Shown here piece by piece: positions 1 to 8,223 of a stretch of DNA of 17,271 nucleotides (positions within the stretch are counted from its first letter, which is position 1; the number at the start of each line of letters is the position of its first letter). The stretch is taken from contig CAVJIP010000117.1 of NCBI GenBank assembly GCA_963649625.1, positions 1 through 17,271 of the forward strand, read 5' to 3'. Under the pieces are notes generated by a model. The model worked only from the letters and a program-made list of their open reading frames with translations. It had not been told where the DNA came from and made no database searches. The position numbers and the translations under genes were made by a program. This DNA is from HGM13006 sp963649625 (lineage in GTDB: Bacteria; Bacillota; Clostridia; Oscillospirales; Oscillospiraceae).

Positions 1-671
1 TCCTTCATCATAATCAGCCGATTGCCGTGGGCAATGGCATCCTTCATATTGTGGGTAATCATCAGTGTGGTCAGATGATCCCGGTTGACGATCTTTTCCG
101 TAGCATCCAGAACCTTTGCGGCGGTTTTGGGATCCAGAGCGGCGGTATGCTCGTCCAGCAGCAGCAGCTTGGGCCTTACCAGACTGGCCATCAGCAGGGT
201 CAGGGCCTGCCGCTGTCCACCGGAAAGCAGCCCCACACGGCTGGTGAGCCGATCCTCCAGGCCCAGATCCAGGATTTTCAGCAATTCCTTATACTGCGCC
301 CGTTCCGCCTTGGTAATGCCGATACGCAGAGTGCGGCGCTTACCACGGCGCATGGCCAGGGCCAGGTTTTCCTCAATCTGCATGGTGGCGGCGGTGCCTG
401 TCATAGGATCCTGGAATACCCGGCCAATATACTTGGCCCGCTTATGCTCAGAGAGCTTGGTCACGTCGATGCCGTCAATGGTGATGGTGCCGGAATCCAC
501 TGGAAACACACCGGCCACCGCATTGAGCATGGTTGACTTACCGGCGCCGTTTCCGCCGATTACCGTACAGAAATCCCCGTCCTTCAGATGCAGGCTCAGG
601 CCGTTCAGGGCAACCTTTTCATTGACGGTACCGGGATTAAATACCTTGACGATATTGTTGATATTAAGCAT
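1..671 (-). CDS. ABC transporter ATP-binding protein (TrpXYZ-like importer), 3' end beyond the window
   Basis: This is the cytoplasmic ATPase that would power the importer formed with the two genes behind it. About 223 residues are visible from MLNINNIVKVFNPG. The core motifs are all present: Walker A (IGGNGAGKST, about residues 39-48), the Q-loop region (VFQDPMTGTAA), ABC signature LSGGQRQAL, Walker B LLLLDEHTAALD and the switch histidine in MITHN. The FQDPMTGTA stretch and the HTAALDPKTA D-loop resemble COG1101 ATPases, which pair with COG4120 permeases. The ATG (669-671) lies inside the end of the permease gene and overlaps it by 8 bases, so translation is probably coupled. The reading frame is open to the window edge; the C-terminal tail after the switch region is missing. 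The family is secure and the transported substrate is not. Confidence 0.93.
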   Translation of the reverse strand, partial: MLNINNIVKVFNPGTVNEKVALNGLSLHLKDGDFCTVIGGNGAGKSTMLNAVAGVFPVDSGTITIDGIDVTKLSEHKRAKYIGRVFQDPMTGTAATMQIEENLALAMRRGKRRTLRIGITKAERAQYKELLKILDLGLEDRLTSRVGLLSGGQRQALTLLMASLVRPKLLLLDEHTAALDPKTAAKVLDATEKIVNRDHLTTLMITHNMKDAIAHGNRLIMMK

Positions 672-1614
672 GGACACCATTCCCCTTTCCGTTTTTGGCC
701 TTGCCCCGGAAATAGTGGCTCTGCCAGTAGGGAACCGCCAGGAACAGGGCCACCACAAAGGCGGTCAGCAGCTTTAGGTCGTCGGTGGAGAGGCCCAGCC
801 GCAGCACAAACTGAATGACCACATAGTAGATAATGGCACCGATGATGGAGGCCAGCAGCTTGAGGGCGAAGTTGTGGAAGATACGGTCAAAAATTACCTC
901 GCCGATAATCACGGCGGCCAGACCAATGACGATGGCACCACGGCCCATATTGATGTCGGCGAAGCCCTGATACTGGCTCAGTAGTGCCCCGGACAGGGCC
1001 ACCAGGCCGTTGGAAATCATCAGACCGAGCACCTTAGCCACATTGGTGTTGATGCCCTGGGCACGGGCCATGTTCTGGTTGGAGCCGGTGGCCCGGAGGG
1101 AGCAGCCGATCTCTGTGCCGAAAAACCAGTAAAGCAGGACGATAATGACCAGGCAGAAAATCAGCAGCACAAAAATAGGATTGGAAACGTCCACCTCCCG
1201 CACAAACCGGGCGGAAACGGCCAGATTATATTTATCTACGCTGACAGGCAGATTGGCCTTGCCGCCGCCGGTGCCCCAGCCCATGATCCGCAGATTGATG
1301 GAGTACAGGGCAAGCTGGGTGAGAATACCGGCCAGAATCGCCGGAATGCCGCAGAAGGTGTGGAATATTCCGGTCAAAAATCCGGCCATCATTCCCACCA
1401 GAACCGCCACCAGCAGGGCAATCCACACGTTGACCCCATTGATGGTCAGAAGCACGCAGACCGCACCGCCGGTGGCCAGAGAGCCGTCCACCGTCAGGTC
1501 AGCCACGTCCAAAATTCGATAGGTGATGTAAACACCGATGGCCATAATGCCCCAAACCATGCCCTGGGCTACTGCGCCGGGCATGGATTTCATCAGTGCC
1601 GCAAGAAAATCCAT
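664..1614 (-). CDS. ABC transporter permease, COG4120 / TrpY-like
   Basis: A 316-residue polytopic membrane protein, the channel subunit of the importer. Hydrophobic segments run through most of the chain, beginning at residues 15-32 (VAQGMVWGIMAIGVYITYR). The stretches RILDVADLTVDGSLATGGA, IPAILAGILTQLALYSINLRIMG and GLVALSGALLSQYQGFADINMGRG are typical of the branched-chain-permease-like COG4120 family found with ABC_sub_bind lipoproteins. The C-terminus is short, charged and cytoplasmic (YFRGKAKNGKG). The start codon has GGAGGAG five bases upstream. The gene follows the lipoprotein gene after 94 bp containing a strong hairpin and overlaps the ATPase gene by 8 bp. In Firmicutes such systems have been assigned to tryptophan or tyrosine import mostly from regulatory context; nothing here fixes the substrate. 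Confidence 0.92.
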   Translation of the reverse strand: MDFLAALMKSMPGAVAQGMVWGIMAIGVYITYRILDVADLTVDGSLATGGAVCVLLTINGVNVWIALLVAVLVGMMAGFLTGIFHTFCGIPAILAGILTQLALYSINLRIMGWGTGGGKANLPVSVDKYNLAVSARFVREVDVSNPIFVLLIFCLVIIVLLYWFFGTEIGCSLRATGSNQNMARAQGINTNVAKVLGLMISNGLVALSGALLSQYQGFADINMGRGAIVIGLAAVIIGEVIFDRIFHNFALKLLASIIGAIIYYVVIQFVLRLGLSTDDLKLLTAFVVALFLAVPYWQSHYFRGKAKNGKGNGVHA

Positions 1615-1666
1615 AGGAACTCCTCCATGATTAAAGTATTTTTCCCTGAATCACATAGCAAAAGCC

Positions 1667-1694
1667 AGCGGAAAAAGGAACCCCTCTTTCCGCT
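1667..1694 (-). terminator. intercistronic hairpin after the binding-protein gene
   Basis: In the minus-strand transcript a 12-bp stem with one G-U pair (AGCGGAAAGAGG with CCTTTTTCCGCT) closes a GGTT loop, starting 15 nt after the lipoprotein stop codon. A short U-rich stretch (CTTTTG) follows a few bases later. It may terminate part of the transcripts or protect the upstream mRNA 3' end, leaving more lipoprotein than permease and ATPase. Which of the two it does is inference. Confidence 0.6.
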
Positions 1695-1708
1695 GCTTTC
1701 GCAATCAT

Positions 1709-2761
1709 TTACTCGGCGATTGCCTCATAGCCATCAGGAATGGTGATGCCCAGGGTCTCGCAGTTGGCCGCATTATATTTTTTAGTGACGGTCTTTGCAA
1801 ACTCCACAGGCATGGTGGACACATCCTCTCCCTCCACCAGAATCCTGTAGGCCATCTCGCCGGTGGCGTAGCCCAGGTCATAGTAGCTGATGGACAGGGT
1901 AGCCACGCCGCAGCCCTTGCAGATGCCCTCCTCACCGGCCACAACGGGAACACCGGCGGGCAGCACCACGTTGGCAATGGCCTCGGTATTGGAGGCGGCG
2001 GTGTTGTCGGTGGGAATGTAAATCACATCAGAGCTATCGCAGGCGGACTGGGTAACAGAGGTAACATCGTTGGAATCGGTGAAGGCGTAGCGGGAAACCT
2101 CATAGCCTGCCTCCTTCAGGTAGCCCTCGATGGTGTCGCACTGATAAACGGAGTTGGCCTCGGCGGAGCAGTACAGCAGGCCCACGGTCTTGGCCTCCGG
2201 GAACAGCTCCTGAATCATGGCGGCCTGCTGATCCAGCGGTGCCAGGTCAGAGGTGCCGGAGACGTTGGTGCCTACGGTGCCGGTCCAATCGCTGATGTCC
2301 AGAGCCGTGGCATAGTCGGTGACGGAGGTTCCCAAAATGGGAATCTCAGAGGTGGCGGAAACTGCCGACTGGAGCGGAGAGGTGGCGTTGGCCAGAATCA
2401 AATCCACACCATTGGAAACAAAGCCGTTGATAATGGTGGCGCAGTTGGCGGTATCGCCGGAGGCGTTCTGGGAATCAAACTTTACCTTGTCTCCCAGCTT
2501 GTCGGTCAGAGCCTGCTGAAAGCCATCCGTGGCGGCATCCAGTGCCTCATGCTGAACCAGCTGGCAGATGCCAATAAGATAGGTTCCGTCAGCGGCGGTG
2601 TCTGCGGCCTGGGCAGTTTCCGCAGTCTGTTCGGCCTCGGTGGAGGCGGCGGCGGTTCCTGCATCGCTGGCAGCAGAGCTTTCAGAGGAACCACAGGCGG
2701 TGGTTGCCGCCAGCATGGCGATTGCGGTGAGCAATGCCAGAAGTTTTTTCGCTTTTTTCAT
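1709..2761 (-). CDS. ABC transporter substrate-binding lipoprotein (ABC_sub_bind / COG2984, TrpX-like)
   Basis: The extracytoplasmic receptor of the importer, predicted to be lipid-anchored. From the start at 2761 there are 350 residues. A basic, hydrophobic signal (MKKAKKLLALLTAIAMLAA) leads to a lipobox ending TTAC, with the modified cysteine at residue 23. An Ala/Glu/Thr/Ser-rich linker runs to about residue 57. The fold then begins with TYLIGICQLVQHEALDAA and continues through NASGDTANCATIINGFVSNGVDLILANATSPL and TVGLLYCSAEANSVYQCD, hallmarks of this family. An ATG nine codons upstream (2788) is in frame but lacks a ribosome site; the chosen ATG has GGAGGG seven bases before it. The gene is first in the operon, behind a near-consensus promoter. 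Substrate is unknown; tryptophan, tyrosine or another small ligand is possible. Confidence 0.93.
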   Translation of the reverse strand: MKKAKKLLALLTAIAMLAATTACGSSESSAASDAGTAAASTEAEQTAETAQAADTAADGTYLIGICQLVQHEALDAATDGFQQALTDKLGDKVKFDSQNASGDTANCATIINGFVSNGVDLILANATSPLQSAVSATSEIPILGTSVTDYATALDISDWTGTVGTNVSGTSDLAPLDQQAAMIQELFPEAKTVGLLYCSAEANSVYQCDTIEGYLKEAGYEVSRYAFTDSNDVTSVTQSACDSSDVIYIPTDNTAASNTEAIANVVLPAGVPVVAGEEGICKGCGVATLSISYYDLGYATGEMAYRILVEGEDVSTMPVEFAKTVTKKYNAANCETLGITIPDGYEAIAE

Positions 2762-2826
2762 GATGTACCCTCCAATGGCTTGGGTCATAAATACGGCTCA
2801 AGCACTTTAATGCGTTACACCATTGG

Positions 2827-2854
2827 ATTATACAACGAATATTTAATTTGTCAA
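2827..2854 (-). promoter_or_regulatory. sigma-A-type promoter of the TrpXYZ-like ABC operon
   Basis: Minus strand: a perfect -35 TTGACA (2849-2854) and a perfect -10 TATAAT (2827-2832) with a 16-bp spacer. Transcription would start near 2820, giving a leader of about 60 nt, too short for a T-box. The end of the -10 box lies in one arm of an inverted repeat (TCCAATGG at 2771-2778, CCATTGGA at 2820-2827) whose other arm abuts the ribosome binding site. Confidence 0.8.
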
Positions 2855-2927
2855 CCACTTTGCCTCATAAAAGCGACAAATTGTTGAAGTAATTTTTCGG
2901 ATTTTTTTGAGAAAATTTGTGCAGCTT

Positions 2928-3689
2928 TTACAATGGCTCCTGAAGCACCAGGGTGACAGGGCAATGATCGGAGCCAAAAACATCAGCTTCGATGCCAGCC
3001 CCTTGAATGTTTCCTTGCAGTCTCCGGGAAACCAGCCAGTAGTCAATGCGCCATCCTGCGTTGTTCTTTCGGGCATTGAACCGATAGCTCCACCAGCTGT
3101 AGCGTCCGGCGGCCTCCGGGTAGAGATAGCGGAAGGCGTCCGTAAAGCCCGCCTCCAAAAGCTCCGTAAATTTCCCCCGCTCCTGGTCAGAGAAGCCGGC
3201 GTTTCCTCGATTGGGGCCGGGATTTTTCAGGTCAATTTCCTTGTGGGCTACATTCAGGTCACCGCAGACCAGCACCGGCTTCACCCGATCCAGCTCCGTA
3301 AGATAGTCCCGAAAGGCATCCTCCCACTGCATCCGATGGTCAATGCGCTTTAGGCCCTCCTGGGCGTTGGGGGTATAGCAGGTTACAACAAAATAATTCT
3401 GGTATTCCAGGGTGATAAGACGGCCCTCTGTGTCCAGCTCCGGAATGCCCAGACCGTAGGTGACCTCCAGCGGAGCCTCTCGGGCGAATATGGCCGTTCC
3501 GGAATAGCCCTTCTTTTCTGCGTAGTTCCAGAACTGATGATAACCCGGCAGTTCCAGCTCCACCTGCCCCGCCTGGAGCTTTGTCTCCTGGAGGCAGAAG
3601 AAGTCCGCATCCGCCTGGGTAAAAAAGTCCAGAAAGCCTTTATTCAGGCAGGCCCGCAGACCGTTGACGTTCCATGAAATCAGCTTCAT
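2928..3689 (-). CDS. exoA: exodeoxyribonuclease III (AP endonuclease, ExoA/Xth family)
   Basis: A 253-residue Mg-dependent nuclease of the endonuclease/exonuclease/phosphatase fold. It would cleave DNA at abasic sites and remove 3' blocks during base-excision repair. Family motifs lie at the expected places: MKLISWNVNGLRA at the N-terminus with the catalytic Asn, LQETKL (metal-binding Glu35), the YTPNA Tyr105, GDLNVAH (Asp144 and Asn146), WRIDYWLVS and the terminal GSDHCPV Asp-His pair (241-242). The same frame is open further upstream to 3935, but that extension is the complement of the topoisomerase tail in another frame, and MKLISW is the universal family start. The start has GGGAGAG upstream and lies one base after the topoisomerase stop, so the two genes are probably translationally coupled. 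No clear terminator was seen after the stop. Confidence 0.96.
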   Translation of the reverse strand: MKLISWNVNGLRACLNKGFLDFFTQADADFFCLQETKLQAGQVELELPGYHQFWNYAEKKGYSGTAIFAREAPLEVTYGLGIPELDTEGRLITLEYQNYFVVTCYTPNAQEGLKRIDHRMQWEDAFRDYLTELDRVKPVLVCGDLNVAHKEIDLKNPGPNRGNAGFSDQERGKFTELLEAGFTDAFRYLYPEAAGRYSWWSYRFNARKNNAGWRIDYWLVSRRLQGNIQGAGIEADVFGSDHCPVTLVLQEPL

Positions 3690-3690
3690 T

Positions 3691-5871
3691 CTACTCTCCC
3701 TTTCCCTCTTGGGCGGCCTTCCATTTTGCCAGCGCCGCCGCCATGGCAGTGTTCCCTCCGCCGGTGTTCTGGTTTTCCAGATATTTTCGCACATCCCGCT
3801 TGTTGGCTCCTGCGGAGGAGCGCCGCTTTTTGAAGTCGGACAGCTTTTCCCGATAGCCGCAGACGCAGGCGAACATCTGCTTCTCCCCTTCTCCCCGAAG
3901 CTCCATTTTCTTGTGGCAGTTGGGGCAGCGGGCATTGGTGGTCTGAGTCAGGCTTCGGCGATAACCGCACTCCCGATCCGGGCAGACCAGCATCTCCCCT
4001 CGCTTACCCTTGACCCGCAGCAGATGCTTTCCGCAGTCCGGGCAGGGCGTTCTGGTCTGGTTGTCGTGGCGATAGCTTAGGTCACTGGCCTTTACCGCCG
4101 TGACCAGGGACGTGGCATACTGGCGCATTTGGGCCACAAAGTCCCGGGCATTTTCCTCCCCCTTGGCAATGGCGGAAAGCTGACCCTCCCAGCGGGCGGT
4201 CAGGGCGGCGGAGCGCAGCTCCTCCGGCACCAGCTCAATAAGCTGCATTCCCTTGGAGGTGGGCACCAGCTCCTTCCCTCTCCGCTCCACATAGAAGGTA
4301 GAGAACAGCTTTTCGATAATTTCGGCTCGGGTGGCCGGGGTGCCCAGGCCGGAGATCTCCTCCAGAATCCTTGAGAGCTGCTTGTCCTGGACGGTGGCGG
4401 CGGGATGCTCCATGGCGGAGAGCAGGGTAGCCTCGGTATACCGGGCCGGAGGACTGGTTTTTCCCGGACGCAGGGCGATGGATTCTACGGTAATGGCATC
4501 CCCCTCCCGAAGCTTTGGGAGCTTCTGCTCCGTCTCCTCCTCGTCCTCCTCCAGGGTAAAGCTCCGGTCATAGGCGGTTCTCCAGCCCGGATTCAGGACG
4601 CTGCGGCCCTTGGCGGTGAAGGTCTGGCCTGCAATGGTCACGGTGAGCTTGACCTCCTCGTATTCCGCCGGAGGCAGCAGCACCGCCAGGAAGCGGCGAA
4701 CCACCAGGTCGTAGATATTCTTCTCCGGCCCGGAAAGGGCGTACAGCTCCGCCTGCTCCTCGGTGGGAATAATAGCGTGATGATCTGTGACCTTGGCGTT
4801 GTTTACCAGATATTTTGTCTGTAGAGGGCGGCTCCGATAGATCTGCTGAGCCAGGGCCTTATATTCGCCGGTCATACAGCTGCGCAGACGCTCCGGCAGG
4901 GTCGGCACCACGTCCTCGGAGATATACCGGGAGTCCGTCCGGGGATAGGTCAGCAGCTTGTGCCGCTCATAGAGAGACTGCATCAGGGACAGGGTCTCCT
5001 TGGCGGAATAGGCGTATTTCTTGTTGGCGTCCCGCTGGAGCTCCGTAAGGTCATAGGCCGCAGGGGGCGGCGTTTGCTTTTTCACCCGCTCCAGCTTTGT
5101 CAGCACGGCGGGCTTTCCCTGGAGCTGCTGGAGCAAGCTCTGGGCCCTGCCCTGGTCAAACATACTGGCGTTTCCCTTTTCGTCCCGCCAGAAGGCCTGA
5201 AAGCCGGAGAGCTTGGCGGTGATTCCCCAATACTCCTTGGGAACAAAGGAGCGTATCTCCTGCTCTCGCCGGACAATCATCGCCAGGGTAGGGGTCTGCA
5301 CCCGGCCCGCCGACAGCTGGGCGTTGTATTTACAGGTCAGGGCCCGGGTAACATTCAGGCCCACCAGCCAGTCGGCCTCGCTGCGGGCCTGGGCGGACTG
5401 GAACAGATTGTCATAGTTCTCGCTGGGCTGGAGCCTGGCAAAGCCGTCCCGGATGGCCTTGTCCGTCTGGGAGGAGATCCAGAGCCGGGAGGTTTTCCCC
5501 TTCCAGCCTGCCTTCTGCATAATCCAACGGGCCACCAGCTCTCCCTCTCTCCCGGCATCCGTGGCGATAATCAGTTGGGAAACATCGCTTCGCTTCATCA
5601 GAGCGGCAACCGCCTGATACTGCTTTCGGGATTCCGGGATAACCACCAGCTTCATCTGCTGGGGCAGCATAGGCAGATCCTGCATATCCCATTTTTCATA
5701 ACGCTTATCATAGGCATCCGGGTCTGCCAGGGTCACAAGATGCCCCAGGGCCCAGGTGACAATATACCCTTCTCCCTCTAAACAGCCGTTGCCGCTTTTC
5801 GAGCAGCCAAGAACCCGGGCCAGCTCCCGGCCCACCGAGGGCTTTTCCGCCAGTACCAATGTCTTTCCCAT
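3691..5871 (-). CDS. topB: DNA topoisomerase III (type IA)
   Basis: A 726-residue type IA topoisomerase that cuts one strand, passes another and resolves single-stranded links such as recombination and replication intermediates. The Toprim domain starts at MGKTLVLAEKPSVG (Glu9) and carries IATDAGREGELVARW (about 103-116). The catalytic Tyr309 is in TYPRTDSRYIS. The fold-defining QLSAGRVQTPTLAMIVRRE is at 185-203 and GLGTPATRAEIIEKL closes the gate domain. The C-terminus holds two four-cysteine zinc-ribbon-like modules (CPDCG...CPDRECG and CPNCH...CVCG) and a Lys/Arg-rich tail. An ATG five codons earlier (5886) is possible, but the one at 5871 has GAGGGA eight bases upstream and gives the usual MxKxLVLAEKPSV beginning. 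This is the chromosomal-size form, and nothing nearby suggests a conjugative element. Confidence 0.96.
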   Translation of the reverse strand: MGKTLVLAEKPSVGRELARVLGCSKSGNGCLEGEGYIVTWALGHLVTLADPDAYDKRYEKWDMQDLPMLPQQMKLVVIPESRKQYQAVAALMKRSDVSQLIIATDAGREGELVARWIMQKAGWKGKTSRLWISSQTDKAIRDGFARLQPSENYDNLFQSAQARSEADWLVGLNVTRALTCKYNAQLSAGRVQTPTLAMIVRREQEIRSFVPKEYWGITAKLSGFQAFWRDEKGNASMFDQGRAQSLLQQLQGKPAVLTKLERVKKQTPPPAAYDLTELQRDANKKYAYSAKETLSLMQSLYERHKLLTYPRTDSRYISEDVVPTLPERLRSCMTGEYKALAQQIYRSRPLQTKYLVNNAKVTDHHAIIPTEEQAELYALSGPEKNIYDLVVRRFLAVLLPPAEYEEVKLTVTIAGQTFTAKGRSVLNPGWRTAYDRSFTLEEDEEETEQKLPKLREGDAITVESIALRPGKTSPPARYTEATLLSAMEHPAATVQDKQLSRILEEISGLGTPATRAEIIEKLFSTFYVERRGKELVPTSKGMQLIELVPEELRSAALTARWEGQLSAIAKGEENARDFVAQMRQYATSLVTAVKASDLSYRHDNQTRTPCPDCGKHLLRVKGKRGEMLVCPDRECGYRRSLTQTTNARCPNCHKKMELRGEGEKQMFACVCGYREKLSDFKKRRSSAGANKRDVRKYLENQNTGGGNTAMAAALAKWKAAQEGKGE

Positions 5872-5903
5872 ATGTGTATCCCTCATTTCGTGACAATACT
5901 ATT

Positions 5904-5932
5904 AGTGTACCACACCTGAGGGAAAAAGGGAA
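5904..5932 (-). promoter_or_regulatory. possible extended -10 promoter for topB-exoA
   Basis: Minus strand: TGG TACACT (TG at 5911-5912, hexamer 5904-5909) fits an extended -10. A poor -35 (TTCCCT, 5927-5932) lies 17 bp upstream. The placement, about 35 bp before the topB start, is sensible. The hexamers are weak, so this is tentative. Confidence 0.35.
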
Positions 5933-5952
5933 GAAAACTTTGCGTGTTTCAA

Positions 5953-5982
5953 GCGGCGAACCATCTTTCGACAGTCCGCCGC
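5953..5982 (-). terminator. hairpin after the P-type ATPase gene
   Basis: In the minus transcript a 9-bp GC-rich stem (GCGGCGGAC with GTTCGCCGC, one G-U pair) closes a 12-nt loop, beginning 9 nt after the ATPase stop codon. No U run follows directly; only a looser pyrimidine-rich tract (GTTTTCTTCCCTTTTTCCC) about 17 nt further. Termination is plausible but not textbook. Confidence 0.4.
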
Positions 5983-5991
5983 CATATTCTT

Positions 5992-7878
5992 CTACAGATT
6001 GCGAACCCGCAGGGCCCGAATGGCGTTGAGCACGGCCAGCACCATCACTCCCACGTCCGCAAAAATTGCCGCCCACATATTGGCAATACCCAAAGCACCC
6101 AGAACCAGGCAAATCAGCTTAATGCCCAGGGCAAAGACTATGTTCTCATAGACGATTCTAATGCACTTTCGGGAAATCTTAATGGCCTTGGCAATCTTCA
6201 TGGGGTCATCGTCCATGAGCACCACGTCCGCCGCCTCAATCGCCGCATCCGAGCCCATGGCCCCCATAGCAATGCCTATGTCGGCCCGGGACAGCACCGG
6301 CGCATCATTGATTCCGTCCCCTACAAAGGCCAGCTTATCCTTGGGCTTTTTCTCCCCCAGAAGCCGCTCTACCTGGGCAACCTTATCTCCGGGCAAAAGC
6401 TCGCTGTGATACTCGTCAATCCCCAGCTCCTCCGCCACCCGTTTGGCCACCTTCTCCAGGTCGCCGGTGAGCATGACGGTTTTGTCCACACCGGCCCTTC
6501 GGATGTCCCCAATGGCCTGCCTGGCGGTGGGCTTGACCACATCGGAGATCACCACATGGCCCCCATAGGCCCCGTCAATGGCCAGGTGCAGGATGGTACC
6601 CACGCTGTGACAGGGCACATAGGGGATATGCAGGCTGTCCATGAGCTTATTGTTGCCCACGGCCACCGAAACTCCGTCCACCCGGGCTAAAATCCCGCTG
6701 CCGCTGATTTCCTGAATCTCCGTGACCCGGCTTCGGTCAATTTCTCCGGCATAGGCCAGCCGTAGGCTTTTGCTGATGGGATGCGAGGAGGCGCACTCCG
6801 CCAGTGCCGCATATTCCAGGAGCTTTTTCTCCTCCATGCGGCTATAGTGAACGCCGCTGACCTGAAAGACCCCCTGGGTCAGGGTGCCGGTCTTGTCAAA
6901 TACCACAATTTTCGCCTGGGACAGGGCCTCCAAATAATTGGAGCCCTTTATCAGTACCCCTTCCCTGCTGGCACCGCCTAAGCCCGCAAAGAAGCTCAGA
7001 GGGATGCTGATGACCAGGGCGCAGGGGCAGCTGATGACCAGGAAGGTCAGGGCACGATAAATCCAGGTGCTCCACCCTCCATCCAGGCCCAGGAACAGTA
7101 TCCGGGTCAGCGGCGGCAAAAGGGCCAAGGCCAGGGCACTGTAGCACACCGCAGGTGTATAGACCTTGGCAAACCGGGAGATAAAGTTTTCCGAGCGGGA
7201 CTTCCTGGAGCTGGAGCTTTCCACCAGCTCCAGGATTTTCGACACGGTGGATTCTCCAAATTCCTTTGTGGTCCGAACCCGCAGCACACCGGTCAGATTG
7301 ATGCAGCCGCTGATGATTTCATCCCCCTCCCCTGCCTCCCGGGGCAGGCTTTCCCCGGTCAGGGCGCTGGTATTCAGGGTGGAATTTCCCTCTATAATCA
7401 CTCCGTCCAGAGGAACCTTCTCGCCCGGCTGCACCACAATGACGGTGCCCACAGGCACCTCCTCCGGGTCTACCTGGCGCAGCTGGCCGTTTTCCAGAAT
7501 GTTGGCGTAGTCCGGGCGAATGTCCATCAGGGCCGTAATGCTCCGGCGGCTTTTGCCCACGGCGTAGCTCTGGAACAGCTCCCCAATCTGGTAAAACAGC
7601 ATGACGGCCACGGCCTCGTTGTAATCGCCGCTTTTTTCGTACAGGGCAAGGCCAATGGCCCCCAGGGTGGCCACCGTCATTAGAAAGCTCTCATCAAAGA
7701 CCCGGCGGTTTAGAATCCCCTTAAAGGCCTTTCGGAGAATGTCATAGCCAATGACCAGATAGCACACCAGATACAGGACCATTCTGGGGATTCCCGCAAT
7801 GGGCAGAAGATTCAGGGCAATCAGAAGCACCCCGGCAATAAGGATGCGAATCAGCATCTTTTTCTGTTTTTTGTTCAT
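5992..7878 (-). CDS. cadA: heavy-metal-translocating P1B-type ATPase (Zn/Cd/Pb type, ZntA/CadA-like)
   Basis: A 628-residue membrane pump that exports soft divalent metal ions at the cost of ATP. In order: N-terminal membrane helices; actuator domain with TGES (about 174-177); the transport motif CPC in LVISCPCALVIS (about 284-286); the phosphorylated aspartate in DKTGTLT (about 328); the nucleotide-domain HP motif in SSHPIS; the hinge GDGINDAP; and a last helix with ADVGVMVLAVLNAIRAL. CPC with a Lys in the preceding helix (GIKLICL) and DxG in the last helix matches the Zn/Cd/Pb subgroup rather than the Cu subgroup. There is no N-terminal metal-binding domain; the separate CxxC protein encoded just upstream probably supplies it. 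The ATG is chosen over a GTG two codons earlier because AGGAG sits seven bases before the ATG. Confidence 0.95.
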   Translation of the reverse strand: MNKKQKKMLIRILIAGVLLIALNLLPIAGIPRMVLYLVCYLVIGYDILRKAFKGILNRRVFDESFLMTVATLGAIGLALYEKSGDYNEAVAVMLFYQIGELFQSYAVGKSRRSITALMDIRPDYANILENGQLRQVDPEEVPVGTVIVVQPGEKVPLDGVIIEGNSTLNTSALTGESLPREAGEGDEIISGCINLTGVLRVRTTKEFGESTVSKILELVESSSSRKSRSENFISRFAKVYTPAVCYSALALALLPPLTRILFLGLDGGWSTWIYRALTFLVISCPCALVISIPLSFFAGLGGASREGVLIKGSNYLEALSQAKIVVFDKTGTLTQGVFQVSGVHYSRMEEKKLLEYAALAECASSHPISKSLRLAYAGEIDRSRVTEIQEISGSGILARVDGVSVAVGNNKLMDSLHIPYVPCHSVGTILHLAIDGAYGGHVVISDVVKPTARQAIGDIRRAGVDKTVMLTGDLEKVAKRVAEELGIDEYHSELLPGDKVAQVERLLGEKKPKDKLAFVGDGINDAPVLSRADIGIAMGAMGSDAAIEAADVVLMDDDPMKIAKAIKISRKCIRIVYENIVFALGIKLICLVLGALGIANMWAAIFADVGVMVLAVLNAIRALRVRNL

Positions 7879-7929
7879 ATCCACACTCCTTCCAGGGCGT
7901 TCCGACCGGTCAAGGTCTGCCGAAATGCA

Positions 7930-8148
7930 TTAGAAATAAATTTCGCAGTCGTCCTCCACCTTTTTGCAGCTTTTGAGCACAGCCTTCATAACCGCTTTGG
8001 CATCCTGGCCCTCCTCAAATTCCACAATCATCTTCTGGGTCATAAAATTCACTGTGGCGTTGGCAACTCCAGGGGTCTTTTTGGTGGCATCCTCCATCAG
8101 GTTGGCGCAGTTGGCGCAGTCCACTTCAATATCATAGGTTTTCTTCAT
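7930..8148 (-). CDS. small heavy-metal-associated (HMA) domain protein, CxxC
   Basis: A 72-residue single-domain cytoplasmic protein. It matches the HMA ferredoxin-like fold: MKKTYDIEVDCANCANLMED, with metal-ligand cysteines 11 and 14 in the first loop, then TPGVANATVNFMTQKMIVEF and a final helix and strand. The C-terminal Cys-Lys-Lys (KSCKK) and DDCEIYF add two more cysteines (four in all), and this acidic tail is seen in other small HMA proteins of Clostridia. It has GGGAG nine bases upstream of its ATG. It is the first gene of the leftward metal operon, 51 bp before the ATPase, so it probably delivers metal to the pump or acts as its detached metal-binding domain. The metal is inferred from the pump's motifs. 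Confidence 0.88.
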   Translation of the reverse strand: MKKTYDIEVDCANCANLMEDATKKTPGVANATVNFMTQKMIVEFEEGQDAKAVMKAVLKSCKKVEDDCEIYF

Positions 8149-8176
8149 GAGAAAGAGCTCCCTTCAAAAATTGTTG

Positions 8177-8204
8177 AATTAAACATTTAAGTACTTGTTT
8201 AATT
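8177..8204. promoter_or_regulatory. inverted-repeat operator in the divergent metal-resistance control region
   Basis: A perfect 9-bp inverted repeat, AATTAAACA (8177-8185) and TGTTTAATT (8196-8204), with a 10-bp spacer. AT-rich imperfect dyads of this kind are the usual DNA targets of ArsR/SmtB repressors. It covers the -35 of the rightward promoter and lies just downstream of the -10 of the leftward one, so one bound repressor could block both. Binding is inferred. Confidence 0.7.
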
Positions 8205-8223
8205 GTTATGGGTATACTATAAT
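8195..8223 (+). promoter_or_regulatory. rightward promoter for arsR-araC
   Basis: Plus strand: -35 TTGTTT (8195-8200) and -10 TATAAT (8218-8223) with a 17-bp spacer. The -35 lies inside the right arm of the inverted-repeat operator. The transcript would begin near 8230 and have a leader of about 100 nt. Confidence 0.7.

Noticed and set aside
3690..3935. N-terminal extension of exodeoxyribonuclease III to 3935
   Set aside because: The extra residues do not resemble the family, overlap the end of topB in another frame, and the universal MKLISWNVNG start at 3689 has its own ribosome site.
4960..5781. 273-codon plus-strand frame opposite topB
   Set aside because: Shadow of a strongly coding gene; composition is that of a complementary frame and no domain is recognisable.
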